Assembly (NCBI RefSeq): GCF_043290135.1
Contig: NC_134710.1
Coordinates: forward strand, 457,684,376 to 457,748,375
Direction: 5' to 3'
DNA length: 64,000 nt
Source of the DNA: Rhipicephalus microplus
Taxonomy: Eukaryota > Arthropoda > Arachnida > Ixodida > Ixodidae
In this document: piece by piece, positions 42,087 through 54,394 of the stretch
Layout: the number at the start of each line of letters is the position of its first letter
How positions within the stretch are numbered: the stretch's first letter is position 1
Made by a program: the position numbers and the translations under genes
Notes under the pieces: model-generated
What the model was told of the DNA's origin: nothing
The model's database searches: none
Seen by the model: the letters and a program-made list of their open reading frames with translations, nothing else

Positions 42087-43109
42087 TAAAAAATGCAATA
42101 CCAACCATCCCAAGTAGCCACTCTTTTGATTTTGTTACGTCGATGCGCGCATGCACCATCTCTAACAGCCGCCACTCTCGTCTGCAAGAGCAGCTGAGAA
42201 GTGTGGGCTCTCACCACCAGGGTGGCCGTGGAAACTCCAGCGCTGGTTCCCTATACTAGCAACGTTTAGGATTCGATAGTATATATATAAACTAGTAGGT
42301 GAATATATGATAAATATATATATATATGATAAACTAGTAGGTAAATATATGAATAAACTTTCATGAAATTTGGAGGTTGCTAGAACAGAAACCAATTGTA
42401 GATAACTCAAATGAACTTTTGATTGTGTAACTTTGTGCTAGCTTTTTTTTCCGAATCATATTCAGCCAAAAACAACGTCGTCACAAAGCTGCCCCACAGG
42501 ATGTAGAGTCATTTGCCCACCTTACCTCCCCACCTCAATAGAGCGATTTGTATTGAAAATTCGGATCAGTAGAGCACTCCGTAGTGCGAGGGAAGGTTTT
42601 ATAAAGGTGCTGTCATTATTAATTTGCCTTTATATTGACGATTTTCCAGCAAGGCCAAAAACATAAAAAATCTGTCAGAAATATCCCCGTTTCACGGTAG
42701 TACAGGTCATCGACATCTAAGCTAAATTCACTGCATGTCTTCTAATCATCCTGCCGGAGAAATATCACTATAGCCCCTGAATTGGGCAAAAGAAAGGGAT
42801 CATAATAACGCTACGCGATGCCCCAAAAAGAACTCATGACTGCTGTTAAGTCGGTAGAACACGAGGTCATTGACAAGGCCAAGTTCAATGAAGTGATAGG
42901 ACTAAAATGTCAATGAGCCTCTGATGTTTTTACTTGAATAAAATCAAATGATGCTTCAAAGGAGTGTTTGCAGTGACTCGTGTAGCACAAGCAGTTGGCA
43001 ATATTTTCTTAAAGGTACACTAAAAAGAACCAATATCTCAGTTTAAACCAACACGCTGCACACCGAGACTTCTCATCCCACAAGTTCATTATAAGTGGAG
43101 AAAAATAGG
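42087..43109. other. Unassigned sequence with AT microsatellite
   Basis: Includes TATATATATATGATAAACTA-type repeats at 42280-42350, with AAACTAGTAGGT.AATATATGA occurring twice. No gene supported. Confidence 0.45.
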
Positions 43110-46100
43110 TTCAACTTAATTTCTTATTTCTCTCTATATATACCCTCTTATCTCTATATAATGCTCCATATATATGCCCTAGATCAAGTGCTTAGCAGGG
43201 CTGATTTTGTAGACCTAGTTAACCAGCTCCCAGAGTAATTTATTTTAACTGGCAATATGAATGCACACAACTCACTCTGGGGAGTCTCTTGAGGTGATGC
43301 ACGAGGCCTCTTGATAGAGTGGTATCTCTTCAACTCTTGCATAAGCCTTCTCAACAAAAAACAACCAACATATTAAAGCACCACACACAACACTAACTCT
43401 GCGATAGACCTAACAATCTGCTCAGCCGCTCTTTTACCCTGCCTAGATTGGGAGGTGGTTCAAAACCCCTACGACAGTGACCATTTCCATATCTGATCCA
43501 AGATCACAAAGGAGCATTCTGTACCACATAACCCTCAGTGGAAATTGGCATGCGAGGATTTCGAAAAGCTCTGTCGTAAAACTTCTACACCTTCACCTAG
43601 GACAAATGGGGCCAAAAGAAAAAGGCGTGTTTTATGGTGGAATGACCAGTGCAGAAATGCACGGAAAAGGCAAAATAAGGCATGACGTTTGCTATGCCAG
43701 CATCCGACGGCAGAAAATCTTAAAAATATTAAACAAGTAAGCTCCGAGGGCAGGCGCACTCGTCGTAGTGCTAAAATAGATAGCTGGGTGAACTGTTTCT
43801 CGAGTATCAACTAATACACACAAGAAGTAAGAGTGTGAAATAGGTCAAGAAATCTATCGGATAAGCAGTTAAATGCTCTACCTTTTGCTGACAACCAGGG
43901 CAACAGCCTTGAAAACCAGGCAAATGCACTTAGTGAACATTTCGAGCGCGTGTATAGCACTTCAAACTACTCAGCAAGTTCCGTAAATACAAGAAAACAG
44001 CAGGAAAGAAACCGCTGAACCGTAAGTCTAATAGACATGAACAGTACAATCGTCCCTTTGGCATAGCTGAGCTTATGGCTTCCTTGAACGCTTGTCACAA
44101 CTCTTCCCCGGGAGCCGATAAAAACATGCACACAGTGTTAAAACATCTACATCGCAATGCGCAAGTGGTGCTTTTGAGTATCTACAACAACATCAGGAAA
44201 CCGGAGTGTATTTCTTTAGCATGGAAAAGGCTATTGTAATCCCCGTCCTGAAACACGGCAAAGAACGATCTTGTGAAGCAAGTTACCGGCCCTTAGCCCT
44301 GACAAGCTGTTTTTGTAAGCTATTCGAAAGATGATAAACCGCCAGCTTTCTTACTTTCTCTAAACTAATTGACTTCTTTACATGTATCAGTGCAGTTTCA
44401 GACAGGGCCGCTCCACACCCGACCATGTCGCGCGTATTGAGGCCTACATTCGGGATGCTTTCACTCACTAGAAATAATTTCTCTCTCTGTTTCTTGATAT
44501 GGAGAAGGTATATGACACTACTTGGCGATTTCGAATCTTGCGAGACCTCTCAGAATTTGGTATTTGAGGCAACATGTTAAGCGTAATAGAAACCTACCTA
44601 TGTTATCGCACCTTTCGCGTTAGAATAGGCAATACTCTGTCTAAACCATTTATCCAATGGAATGGTGTACCGCAAGGGGGAATACTAAGCTGTACCATTT
44701 TTATAGTAAAATTACCTCTCTACTGTCATTTATTCCTATAAACAAGTTTTATTCAGTCTACTTTGATGTTTTGATAGGCTTTAGATTCTGTATTATTGCA
44801 GTATGCGAGCGACAGATACAGTTAGGCCTTTATAAGCTGTCAAGCTGGGTCACTGAGAATTCATATACAAGTGCAGTACATTTCCTTGACAAAAACAAAC
44901 ATTTTTTGGTGTGATCTTGGACTCAAAGCTGACTTTCTTATTCCACATAAAATACTTGAACGACAAATGTCTTAAACCATGAATACTCTTAAATCACTGT
45001 CACACATGGTATGGGGCAGTGATAGAAAATGCCTCAAAAAATTTTACAAAAGCCTCATACGCACACGCTTAGACTATAGATCTGTGATTTACCGTTCTGC
45101 CGCTCCAAGTGCTTTGGAAAGTCTCAATCCAGTTCATAATCTCGGTATCCGGCTGGCTAATGGAGCATTCAGGAGAGGTTCAGTAGAGAGGTTTTATTAA
45201 TGGTCGCTTCACTAGCAAAGGTCATTATAAGGCTTTATGCGCTTTTTAAAATACTAAGTAATCCACAGCATTCCACCAACACCACTCTAAATGATGTGAG
45301 CTCAGCCACGCTGTATGCACACCGACCTGCAGTGCGACAGCCGTTCTTATTACGGGTTAGAAACCTCAGTGAAGAAATGAATGTCCCCCTTCAGCAGGTT
45401 TTATGCCCCCTGCGAGACTTTTGCCACCATAGAAGTGGCAGGTATTAGAATGTGACACACCTTTAGTGGAGGTAACTAAGCAAGCCCCAGAAATACACAC
45501 ACAAATGCACTACCGAAAAGTAAAGTCTAAGTGCTCATGCTCTGAAGTTTTCACAGACGCATCAAAATCCAACGCGGGCGTGTCCTATGCCACTGTGGGT
45601 TCGTCGTTCTCGGAATGCGAGAGGTTCCACGTAAAGACGAGTATTTTTATAGCTGAGACATATGCACTCCTTTCTGCTCTTAGGTATATTTATAGTATGA
45701 AGCTCCAAAAGGCGGTTATCTATAGAGACTCGCTCAGTGTTTTCAAAGCTTTGAAATCAATAAAAACAGACAAAGATTCGATTCTTTCCGTACTCTTTTC
45801 AGCTCTGTGCAAAGCGTATTGAGCAAAACAACATGTAATAATATGCTGAGTTCCTGGCCTTAGGGGCATTGAACGCAATGTTCTTGCTGACAGAATGGCT
45901 ACTACCACAGGAACAGAATCTAGATACCTTTCAATAGGCCTTCCTGCCTTAGATATTCAAACATTTGTGCATAAAAATGTGAGGCACTGCTGGCAGAAAT
46001 TGTGGGATACTAAGGCTTCGAACAAACTTCACATAATCAAACCACAAATATGGAAATGGCATCCTTGTAGTGAAGTGTGACGCACTTAGGTTACGCTCTG

Positions 46101-46250
46101 CCAACTAATAATAGGCCATACATACAATACCCACACTCACCTGCTCCTTGGCAATGATCCTCCTATCTGTGGTGATTGTGGCGAGACGCTAACAGTCCTT
46201 TACACGTTATTGGAATGCTGGAGACTTGACATACTAAGAAGAATGTACTT
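43110..46250 (+). pseudogene. I-like LINE: endonuclease, RT and RNase H (decayed)
   Basis: In order over many frames: endonuclease ILTGNMNAHNSLWGVS (GDFNAH motif degraded), STTHNTNSAIDLTICS and NPYDSDHFPI. RT: SPGADKNMHTVLKHLHRNAQ, FRQGRSTPDHVARIEAYIRD, FLSLFLDMEKVYDTTW, IQWNGVPQGGILSCTIFIVK and YSVYFDDVLIGFR (FDD in place of YADD). A thumb stretch reads KKFYKSLIRTRLDYRSVIYR. RNase H (45466-46080): EVFTDASKSNAGVSYATV (first Asp), AETYALLSAL (Glu), YRDSLSVFKAL (Asp) and WVPGLRGIERNVLADRM (His replaced by Leu). A C-terminal CGDCGETL finger follows. A minus-strand LINE abuts the end. Confidence 0.82.
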
Positions 46251-46634
46251 TTCTCTGGCGTATAAACAGAAAAAAAGGCGAATAGGAGAAAATGAACGGC
46301 AAGGAGGTTAATCAGCCTATAGGCGGCCGGTTAGCTACCCTGTGCATGGGAGGGTAATGGGGGAGATTAAAGGTAGAGAGGAGAGAGGGAAGAGAGATAA
46401 ACACTGCACTTTCAGCAGCACACGCGCGCACAGTCAGTCATAGTCCAGTCTTGTCTTTCGCGATGTGTGACATTGCTGTTTCAGCCGCTAGTTAAAGTCC
46501 GTGTCGCGTAGGAATATCAACAGAGCTTTTGTCGCCTTCTGTTGCAGTGTATTCTCTCGGGCTCTTGACAGAATAGTGTCCACAGACATTTGGCTTTTGT
46601 CAATGCGCACAAGAACGGACGCCAGTGACTGTCT

Positions 46635-46877
46635 CTACATGTCATACAACGGACAGTCGCACAGGATGTGCTGTAGCGTCCCTTCGCAATGACAGGCATC
46701 ACAGTGAGCGTTGTCAGTCATTCTATAGCAAAGAAATGAGATTTTGTAAATGCCACTCCTAGCCATAAGCGATGAAGAAGGGTGGCTTATCTTCGGTTGA
46801 GCTCGGTGAGCCTGCGCAGAGCCATCAAAGAGGACAGGTTGTGTTGACGATTCATCTGATTGCTTGGTGAGCACCAT
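46635..46877 (-). pseudogene. C-terminal Cys/His region of the minus-strand LINE ORF2
   Basis: Reads NDNAHCDACHCEGTLQHILC followed by DCPLYDMQR: a C-x2-C-x7-H-x4-C knuckle typical of the end of RNase H-type LINE ORF2 proteins. Just upstream the frame shows SSLMARSGIYKISFL-like context in a neighbouring frame. It ends the coding part of the element at 46270-50860. Confidence 0.75.
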
Positions 46878-47188
46878 AGTGAAAACGTGACTTCACGCGC
46901 AAGTCGTCGAAGATTATTGGCTGCATCGATCCGCGAAAGTTGTTTGGCTTTTTCTCGTGTTCCTACAACAGCTGCCTGCGCGGCAGTGTCGGCATGTTAG
47001 TGTCCAATGACACCGCAGTGACTTGGCAGCCACCTAAACGTCACACGATGCCCGTTTTCGTCTGAAGTATGGAGAAGGCATCGAAATTTGAAAACAAGCT
47101 CTTCATACGCGACGTAGTGCTGAGAGCACAGATTGTAGGGCAGCCCTTGAGTGGCTGAAAATCGACCATTATTGCGGTGGTTCTCGAT

Positions 47189-48052
47189 TCACCACACAAA
47201 GTCAGCGCGTAAAGCAGCTAGTTTCGCTGCTGTAGATGCCATGATGTGGTCCGTCCTAAAGCTGATGGTAACACCTCTTCCTGGGACAACTACTGCACCT
47301 GACGAACACTGACGGTTCGCGGAGCGATCGGTATATATATGTACACTGTCTGAATATTTTTCGTGCAAAAGAAGAAAAGGCAGCTGTTTCAGCACCGGCA
47401 ATGAAAGCTCAGTTTTGCTCCGGATCCCTGGTACACTAAGATGCACTGTGGGTGGAACAAGACACCAAAGTGGTATCGATGATTTAGATGCAGGAGTGGA
47501 GCCCGAGGGAAGTTCGACGTTGTATTTCACAATCATTTTAGAGAATGATGCTTGGTGCCTCTCTGAAGGCAACTGTGCAAGATGATGACAGGGAGCACGT
47601 GCGAAGTACCTGATGTGCGTTCTCAGGACTTCTACAACAATGTGAGTTTGTATCGGACAGTCACCATGAATTGCAATTGTTACCTCTGTTGACGTACATC
47701 TGGGCAGACTAAAGCACACTCTCAGTGTTTGGGCATGTACTGCCTGTTGATTACGAGCGTTGGTCTTGCAGGTTTTGCTAAGCACGGACAAGCTACATCT
47801 CAGAAAACTGAGAAACAGGGATTTGTAGAGTTCCATCATTGCGTCTTCTGACATGCCTCACGTTATTGTTGCCAGGAACTTGAACAATTGGGAAATAGCG
47901 GTCAGGCGCTTTTTCACATAGGCCACAAGCGGACTCCTACAGAGGTCGCTATCAATAATGATGCCCAGAAACCTGTGAGTTCTGGCGTAAGAAATCGGTC
48001 GCCCGCAGATCGAGATGACATAAGGGGTCATTGAATTTCGAGTGAAGGCCAC
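47189..48052 (-). pseudogene. RT thumb and first part of RNase H, minus-strand LINE
   Basis: The 48052-47858 piece has GRPISYARTHRFLGIIIDSD, the RT 'fLGv.iD' block. The 47854-47189 piece continues with the connection region (LYKSLFLSFLRCSLSV, HIRYFARAPCHHLAQ) and enters RNase H at VHIYTDRSANRQCSSGAVVV (TDGS degraded to TDRS), with the Glu region TAAKLAALRA. Homology to RNase H goes on downstream to TFRWLPSHCGVIGH at about 47020, which keeps the catalytic His. Confidence 0.8.
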
Positions 48053-48166
48053 CAGCGCTCATTTTTTTGGTGATAAGCTGAGACCTTGTTTCAGCAAGTG
48101 GTTGGCAATCGTAGTTGTTGCCTTTTGATGCCGGGAACGTATCTGAGGACGTGTGACTGCCGAAGT

Positions 48167-48946
48167 CTAGACACAGATGTCGTCTGCGTATATTGAGATT
48201 CTAATGGTACTTGGCAAGTACTCACAAAGGCCAATTAGTGCAAGATTGAACAGCGTCGGGCTATGAACTCCTCCTTGAGGAACACCCCTGGAAGTATAGC
48301 GTTGCGTAGTTGGGCCATCTTCTGTTTTCACAAAGAATGATGTTGCAGCGAGGTAACTCAAAATCCACCGAAAGACACGACCATCAAAGCCAACCACCAC
48401 AAGAGCACCCAAATGGGCTTCATGTAGTACATTATCATACGCGCCTTTCATTTCTAGAAACAAAGCTGTAGATATTCGCTTACGGGATCTTTCGTGGAAA
48501 ACGTACGAAACTAGATCAACGACATAGTCAATGGAAGAGCGGTTGCGTCGGAAACCAGCCATGGAATTCAGATAAATATTGTAGCATTCAATATCCCACT
48601 CCAGGTGGCCTAGTATGACATGTTTTATTATCTTCCCTGCTTGGCTGGCCAGCGCTATTGGGTGGTATGAGGCGAGTTCGAGGGGGGATTTTCCTTGATT
48701 GAAGATGGGTAACAAGCGGCTTACTTTCCATTCGTCAGAAACATTGCCATCTTGCCGCGAGATGTTGTAAAGGCTCAACAGTTCTCTCCTTGCACTTTCT
48801 CCAAGGTTGCACAAGGCTCGATATGGAATACCATCTGGGCCCAGAGAAGTTGAACGCCTGTAGAGAGCTAGTGCCGCCTCGAGCTCCTCCATTGTAAAAG
48901 GGAGGTCCATGTGGTAGTCACGAGAATGGGGGACGTCACCCCTCAC
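48167..48946 (-). CDS. Reverse transcriptase core of the minus-strand LINE (259-codon ORF)
   Basis: The longest open frame in the window. RT blocks in order: STSLGPDGIPYRALCNLG, WKVSRLLPIFNQGKSPLELA with SYHPIALASQAGK (usually YRPIsL), LNSMAGFRRNRSSIDYVVDL, ISTALFLEMKGAYDNVLHEA (usually LDxxkAFDxV; Asp-to-Glu at the first catalytic position), TSRGVPQGGVHSPTLFNLAL, and SIYADDICV with the YADD catalytic pair intact. This is the finger and palm part of an I-type LINE RT. Frames before and after it are broken, so it is not a working gene. Confidence 0.85.
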   Translation of the reverse strand: MRGDVPHSRDYHMDLPFTMEELEAALALYRRSTSLGPDGIPYRALCNLGESARRELLSLYNISRQDGNVSDEWKVSRLLPIFNQGKSPLELASYHPIALASQAGKIIKHVILGHLEWDIECYNIYLNSMAGFRRNRSSIDYVVDLVSYVFHERSRKRISTALFLEMKGAYDNVLHEAHLGALVVVGFDGRVFRWILSYLAATSFFVKTEDGPTTQRYTSRGVPQGGVHSPTLFNLALIGLCEYLPSTIRISIYADDICV

Positions 48947-49744
48947 GGCACAATCTGGACGAGTCGCTTGATGGGAATCTGCGCGCAGAAATCTTATGGG
49001 ACATCGATGTCTTGCCTCCCTTGAAATAGCGCGAGCGCTTTGAATGGAAAACGCTGTTCCGTTGGGTGACGCAGACCTTGCACCGTTTTACAAATGTGTG
49101 AGAGTGGCTTCCGAGGGTCTAGTGACTGGCAAAACGTAGCCCATCATTCCGATGCAAATCTTTCCTTGCGACGCCGAATCTTCTTTTGCATCCTTCTGAC
49201 GGCCCTAAGATTGTGAATTGAGTTTGTACGCCGATACCGACGCTCCACCTTGCGTCAAAGTGCTCGGAGTCGCTCGCTCTATGTCAAAGTCGTTTTGTGT
49301 GGAAGATATTGTTACTGTGCAAGTGGCGTTTCGCATTGTGCTCTTAATTTTTTGCTCTAACCCAGATCTTAGGCCATCGCTGCAAGCATCTTACACGTTA
49401 GATTGGAAGTTGGTCCATTGGACTGCTCGAATTGTCGCCCGTGGATCACAACTACACAAGCCTTTGATGCTAAGGTAGATTGGAATGTGATCACTTCCTC
49501 GTGTCAAACATCTCGAAACCACTTGACGTATCTCGTGAGGGAGTTGGAGACAAAAGCAAGGTCGAGACAGCTGCCGTACGTCACCCTTCTAAGAAAAGTG
49601 GGGTTACCGTCGTTCAGAAGAATAAGGCCATAGTTTTAGGCAATGTTTGCTAACCTGCGTCTTCTTGCATTTGTCCGCGTATTTCCCATGCGTGATGGTG
49701 CGCATTGAAGTCACCCATGACGACCCACGGTGCAGGATACACTC

Positions 49745-50158
49745 TCAAATATCTGCTAATCTCCTGGAATTGAGATTATTTGACACCGATGTATAAACGC
49801 CTAGAAGAATAAACATGAGTTTGTTCTCTTTCGAAGTGATGCAGACATAATGATTGTCATTGTGAGGCGCAATTGAATGCAGAGCATACTTCAGTTCACG
49901 ACGAAAAAAGACGATGATTTTGCTGCACGCACCGTTTGTTGGAGACATGACAGCTTCGTACCCCGAAAGTCTTATTGGTTTCGACAAATTGGGTTCACAA
50001 ATGACGATGAGTGAAAACACGTTGGTAAACACAAACTGATGAAAATCTGAAAGGTGTGATTTTAGACCTGTGGCGTTCCATTGGATGACGGATGCAGCCT
50101 TGACTTCTTTACGCAATGATGAGGTGTGAGTAGCCATCTTCCTAGTTGAGAGCTTCAA
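49745..50158 (-). pseudogene. APE-type endonuclease, N-terminal part, minus-strand LINE
   Basis: After a Ser/Arg-rich start, the frame reads VIQWNATGLKSHLSDFHQFV and FSLIVICEPNLSKPIRLSGY, the 'QWN..G......L......d.i.i.E..l' block of LINE endonucleases. It continues ACSKIIVFFRRELKYALHSI. The next frame downstream gives APWVVMGDFNAHHHAWEIRG (catalytic GDFNAHH) around 49690-49740. This enzyme nicks target DNA for LINE insertion. Confidence 0.8.
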
Positions 50159-50338
50159 GCACTGGGCTTAGGGCGTCCAATACTCCAAGTCCGCTTCGAG
50201 CAGATGCTGTCTTCATGGCGACTAATATCGCTCGATGGCTTCTATGAGGGAGCGCAGCACCGAGATCACTTGACCATCTGTTTTAGGCAAACCTTCTGTG
50301 GCTGGAGACGGCTCCGGTGTTGCCGCAACCTGCTGAGG

Positions 50339-50860
50339 TTACTTGGCAGAAGAGCGGGTCGGGAGCGTGGACCATTTCTCCGGAGAAGGAGGCTTCTGCG
50401 CTTCTTTCGTAGAAGTATTGGGTCCTTTCGCGGCGCTACTGGGTGAAACCACTAAAGAGTGGGAACTAGCATTTTTGGAATGTGCCTTCTCTGAAGATTT
50501 TCGATCATACCAATGCCGACGCTGACGTCGGACTACTTTGGCTGCCTCCCTGTGTGTCGAGTTGTCTCGGGCCAATTATCTGAGAACCGCGCACTCCATT
50601 TAAATTCAAGGACAGTCTTTCGAAAAGGCAGCGTGAGGACCGCTGCAGTGCTATTCCTTAGCTCAAACCTCTTATTCAGCATAGGCTCGGTTTTAGACGT
50701 TTTAAATAAATCTGAAACATTGCATGTTATTTCCCAAACAGTTCCGTAGCTCAGCCTCTCAGGAGAGGCTGCTGCTACGGTAGGTTTAACAGGCGCATGT
50801 CTCCAAGCCCTTGAGTTCAAGCAAGGGCCCTGTTGAGGCAATAGTGCCATTTTCACGAAA
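50339..50860 (-). pseudogene. ORF1-like region of the minus-strand LINE
   Basis: Two overlapping frames: 50856-50533 with YGTVWEITCNVSDLFKTSKT, NKRFELRNSTAAVLTLPFRK and TVLEFKWSARFSDN; and 50575-50339, basic and Ser/Pro-rich (KVVRRQRRHWYDRKSSEKAH). Position just upstream of the endonuclease and strand agree with an ORF1 protein, but zinc knuckles are not visible, so the label is by position. Confidence 0.5.
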
Positions 50861-51196
50861 CACTATTGCAATTTTTTATTCTTTTGTCAAGTACTTCCAA
50901 TCTATTTTAACCTCCTACCAATACGAAATGTAGCTCATTGCCCACCGAAGTCGAGGAACTGAACTTCTATTTGTTGTATATATTTGTTTTAGACAACTTT
51001 AAATGCACGATATCATTCACACAAAGTTACTCATGATTCATCGACTTTTCAACATCAATTGAAATGGCGCTTTTTGGCCAGCCTTGGCCCTTGCGCCACA
51101 AAACACCATTACGTCATCATTACTGCTATATCGCATGATTTTCGAAATCTAACGCTACGAAAACCTCCTATAAAAAACATGGCATATACACGCAGT
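50861..51196. other. Flank of the I-like LINE
   Basis: No gene supported. May contain the displaced 3' end of the LINE interrupted at 46250, which I could not confirm. Confidence 0.35.
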
Positions 51197-51562
51197 AAAT
51201 GATGATGAGAGGTGCGAAGCGTCTGTTTGTCAGCCAGTCAGTCAGTCTGTCTGTCTGTCTATCTGCTCCTATCACACTAGAGCACGCATCCGACGAACGG
51301 GCAGAGTAACGGACGCTTCGCCCCAATCATCGTGGCACACTCTGTGGATATGCTGTCAAGTTGTAACAGCCCGAACTGTCATCTTTTATCGCTAACTATA
51401 CGATAAGCATTAACACCATATGGTGATAATACTTCTAATGACATGACATACACACACAACGCCATCTAGTGAGTCGTCCATACACTAGAGGTGGCTACAT
51501 ATATACTAGAAACAAACGGAGGAGGGAATGAACCACATTCTAAGGTGTTTGGCCCCTAAAAT
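51197..51562. mobile_element. Related nonautonomous element, copy B
   Basis: Shares both ends with copy A at 40966: TAAATGATGATGAGAGGTGC and GCGAAG at the left, GGCCCCTAAAATGCG at the right. The internal words CGCCATCTAGTGAG and CTAGAGGTGGCTACATA occur once here, against three times in copy A. A (GTCT/CAGT)n stretch lies at 51225-51265 and a second inverted end-like word GGACGCTTCGCCCC at 51319-51332. Confidence 0.55.
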
Positions 51563-53310
51563 GCGGTGAATAACATTGGAGGGATATTATAAGTTAGCTC
51601 TATGCCTTACATTATTATTATGTAGTGTTACTTCGTTTTTATTATTTTATATAGTGTATTATTGTTGTATTATTATATAGTGTTACTCAACAGCCACCAA
51701 CTTTGGTGGCTGTGGAGACACTGTATATATGTCAACGCGATGGTACAGTGGCTTCGGAGATCGACGACAGCTGGCCCGAAAGGTTTATGTTCGGTACCGG
51801 CCAGAGTAATGTCATTTCCATGGAGTTGAAACGGTAAAGAACCATGAACTGTTCGATATCAGTGCACCTTAAAGAACATCACATGGTCAAAATTTGTGGT
51901 GTTCTGTTCTGTTTTGCAGGCCACCTAATCACATCGTGCTCTGGGCATGCAAGATTCCAGAAATTTATAATAATAGCTCTAGTTTATCGAAAAGCCGTGC
52001 TCTTGGGAGTGTTCGAGTAACTTTATATTGGTAGTTGTGTATTGTGCATGCGTGGCTGTGATTCGGGAGTGGACTTGAACGGAGTTGAGGGGATAAACTA
52101 CTAGTGCTCAAATAATATTTTTGCTTATTACCTGTTGGGCAGGGACAAGGCCTGTTAGCTGTAAGCTTCGACCTAGTCTTAGGCGCGTGTGCTTTGGCAT
52201 GCTGGTAAACAATGTCGACCTTTTTTAGCGCACAAAACTAAGAGCGAAGGAAAAGAACGACACGCTGAATTATATATTCTGCGTATCCTCTTTTCAAGAG
52301 CTACAGGATCGTTATGTGAGCGTAGTGTATGACTACGTTGAGACACATAATTTTCTGTGTGGCCAAATGTGTGCATGCGTTTACATGCGAGTGGACATGC
52401 AAAATTAAACTACGTTGATATACGACTTGATACATGTGCATGAACTTGACACAGTGCGCTGTAGAAACGGCTCTGTAGCTTGCAGTTACGTTTAGGGTAA
52501 TACATTTTTTTATGTGTGGCCAAATAGCCGTCCCTTAACTGTGCAAGCACTATGTTAGGATTATTTCCCGTATTCGAGCATACTTTATTTGGTACTACTT
52601 GTTTCCACCATGTTCACCTTTCATTACCATGTTTCGATTTATAAAGTTAGAAGCGCCTCGCTGCGCCTTGGCTTTGAAACTTCGCTAAATAAATTTACGT
52701 GTTTGCAAATCTTGAAACACTATTTCTACCCCAACCTGTAGTGTCAGTTTCAAATACAAGGCACCGTTTTTCTGATAGAGTGAATTTTTTATGCCTGGGC
52801 TGCAGATGTTCAAAGAACTGAGGTATGGGTAAGATAAGAATACCTTATTTATTGCTGAAAACAAAATAATGTTACACATATTTCATGGTATAAATAGTAA
52901 TGTCATGCATGTTTTGCTGCACAAATATAAAATTAGAGAGTGTAAGTATATCGAAACACAATGAAACTAGACTGCCTTTTTTTAAAGCTGTTGGTATAAA
53001 AACAATGGTATTACTTCAAAAATCAGCTTCACAAATTCATTATTGTGTAGAGATGGCTCCTTCTCACATCCCTGAAACCACCGTGTGATTGCACTGCATG
53101 GTAAGATGCAAAATTCACTTGTGACAATGCGTTAATGTTATTTTCACATAATTTTTGTTCCTTTGTTATTGACGTACATCATCATTATCAAGCAGGTGAA
53201 GTACAGTGTAGTTACGCTGCCGCTACGTAATGTTGGCGAATAATTACAATATCAAGCTGTCAATAGTTTTTGAGAATGTTGTTTCCTGACAGCGTCGCAG
53301 AAGCTTGCAT
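51563..53310. other. Unassigned AT-rich sequence
   Basis: TTATTATTATGTAGTGTTAC-like trinucleotide-rich sequence at 51600-51690. Otherwise no supported feature. Confidence 0.45.
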
Positions 53311-53506
53311 GCGTTATTGTGATTGCATCTCATTCAAGATCGAGGTTTTGGAGTCTTAGCCTTGCCACCATTTTCCCCGTTGGGCCAAAAAGACCATGCT
53401 ACTCACCAAAAATCACAGGCTGTCATAGCCAAAAGGGAAGAAAGGTGGCAATGTTAATACTTACGAAACATCAATCTCGAACCAGATGCCATCACAATAA
53501 CGCATA
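53311..53506. mobile_element. Inverted-repeat element (about 69-bp arms)
   Basis: Left arm begins TGCGTTATTGTGATTGCATC at 53311. The right arm ends with its near-complement (GATGCCATCACAATAACGCA) at 53506. Pairing continues inward to GCCACCATTTTCCCC (left) and GGGAAGAAAGGTGGC (right), roughly 75% overall. Size and structure suit a MITE or a small fold-back element; no coding. Confidence 0.55.
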
Positions 53507-53560
53507 CAAACGTGTGCGACCATGTCTGGTCACAAGAATTCCAGAAGCTATGAAGAGCTT

Positions 53561-53593
53561 CATAACGTAATAGTTAACCAACATTACGTTATG
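53561..53593. repeat. Perfect 11-bp hairpin
   Basis: Arms CATAACGTAAT (53561-53571) and ATTACGTTATG (53583-53593) with an 11-nt loop containing GTTAAC. Confidence 0.75.
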
Positions 53594-54394
53594 TCAGCGT
53601 AATTGCTTTGCGGTTAACCTGCGTTGATCCAATTATGTAGGTCAATAACAAAAGTACTAAGAAGTGACGTTACAATAAAATTTAGCGCGACGTAACAACC
53701 TTACATCCTACCATGTGGTGCAACAACACGGCGGTTTCAGTGATGTTAGTTAGAGCCATTATTACGCAATCTTGAATTTGGGAAGCTGATTTTTGAAGTT
53801 ATACGATGGCTTCAATAATACCAACAGGTTGACAAATGGAGAAGGAGCCAATCGAGATTCCTTGTATTCTCAGATGAAGACACTAATTTTTAATTTCAGC
53901 AGCAACACATGCAGGATATAACCAATAATACCATGACGTATGTATAATTTTGTTGTACATTGAGCAATAAATGGGGCATACTTATCTTTCGCCAAACAAC
54001 AGTAGAGGCACAATAAAACTGCATACTCTCATGTTTATGCAGGGGTGCTGTGATAATAGGTAATAAATGAAACAATCATATGGCGCATATTGCATTGAAT
54101 GCCCTTTAAGAAACACTATGCATGAGTATCATAGTATAACACAAGAAATACAAATTTGCCTGTGTGGGTGAACTCATGCATTCGTGTCGCCTGCTTCAAG
54201 AGTGGGCTTTACTAATAGCTGTCGCCTACATTACTCACACATAATTGCAAGTTTTGACACATACAGATAATAGCTAGCGTCTTTGTCTAAGAGTCGTACT
54301 GTTTTGTTGGTGCACACGTCGTAATAAAAAGTAAAGGAAACAAGTGTGAACTTGATGAGTTGTTTTTTTCTTATGCCCACTATAAATGAGAACT

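Larger units (their letters stand above)
46270..50860 (-). mobile_element. I-like LINE, nearly full length, inserted in the previous LINE
   Basis: A minus-strand element with ORF1 (about 50860-50339), endonuclease (50158 downward), RT (48946-48167), RT end and RNase H (48052-46860), and a 3' region ending in GGTAGCTAACCGGCCGCC and GGTTAACCT-like words that I associate with this tick LINE type. Pieces follow each other in the expected order over 4.6 kb, but stops and frameshifts split every ORF. It lies where the plus-strand LINE at 43110-46250 stops, so it probably inserted into it. Confidence 0.8.
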
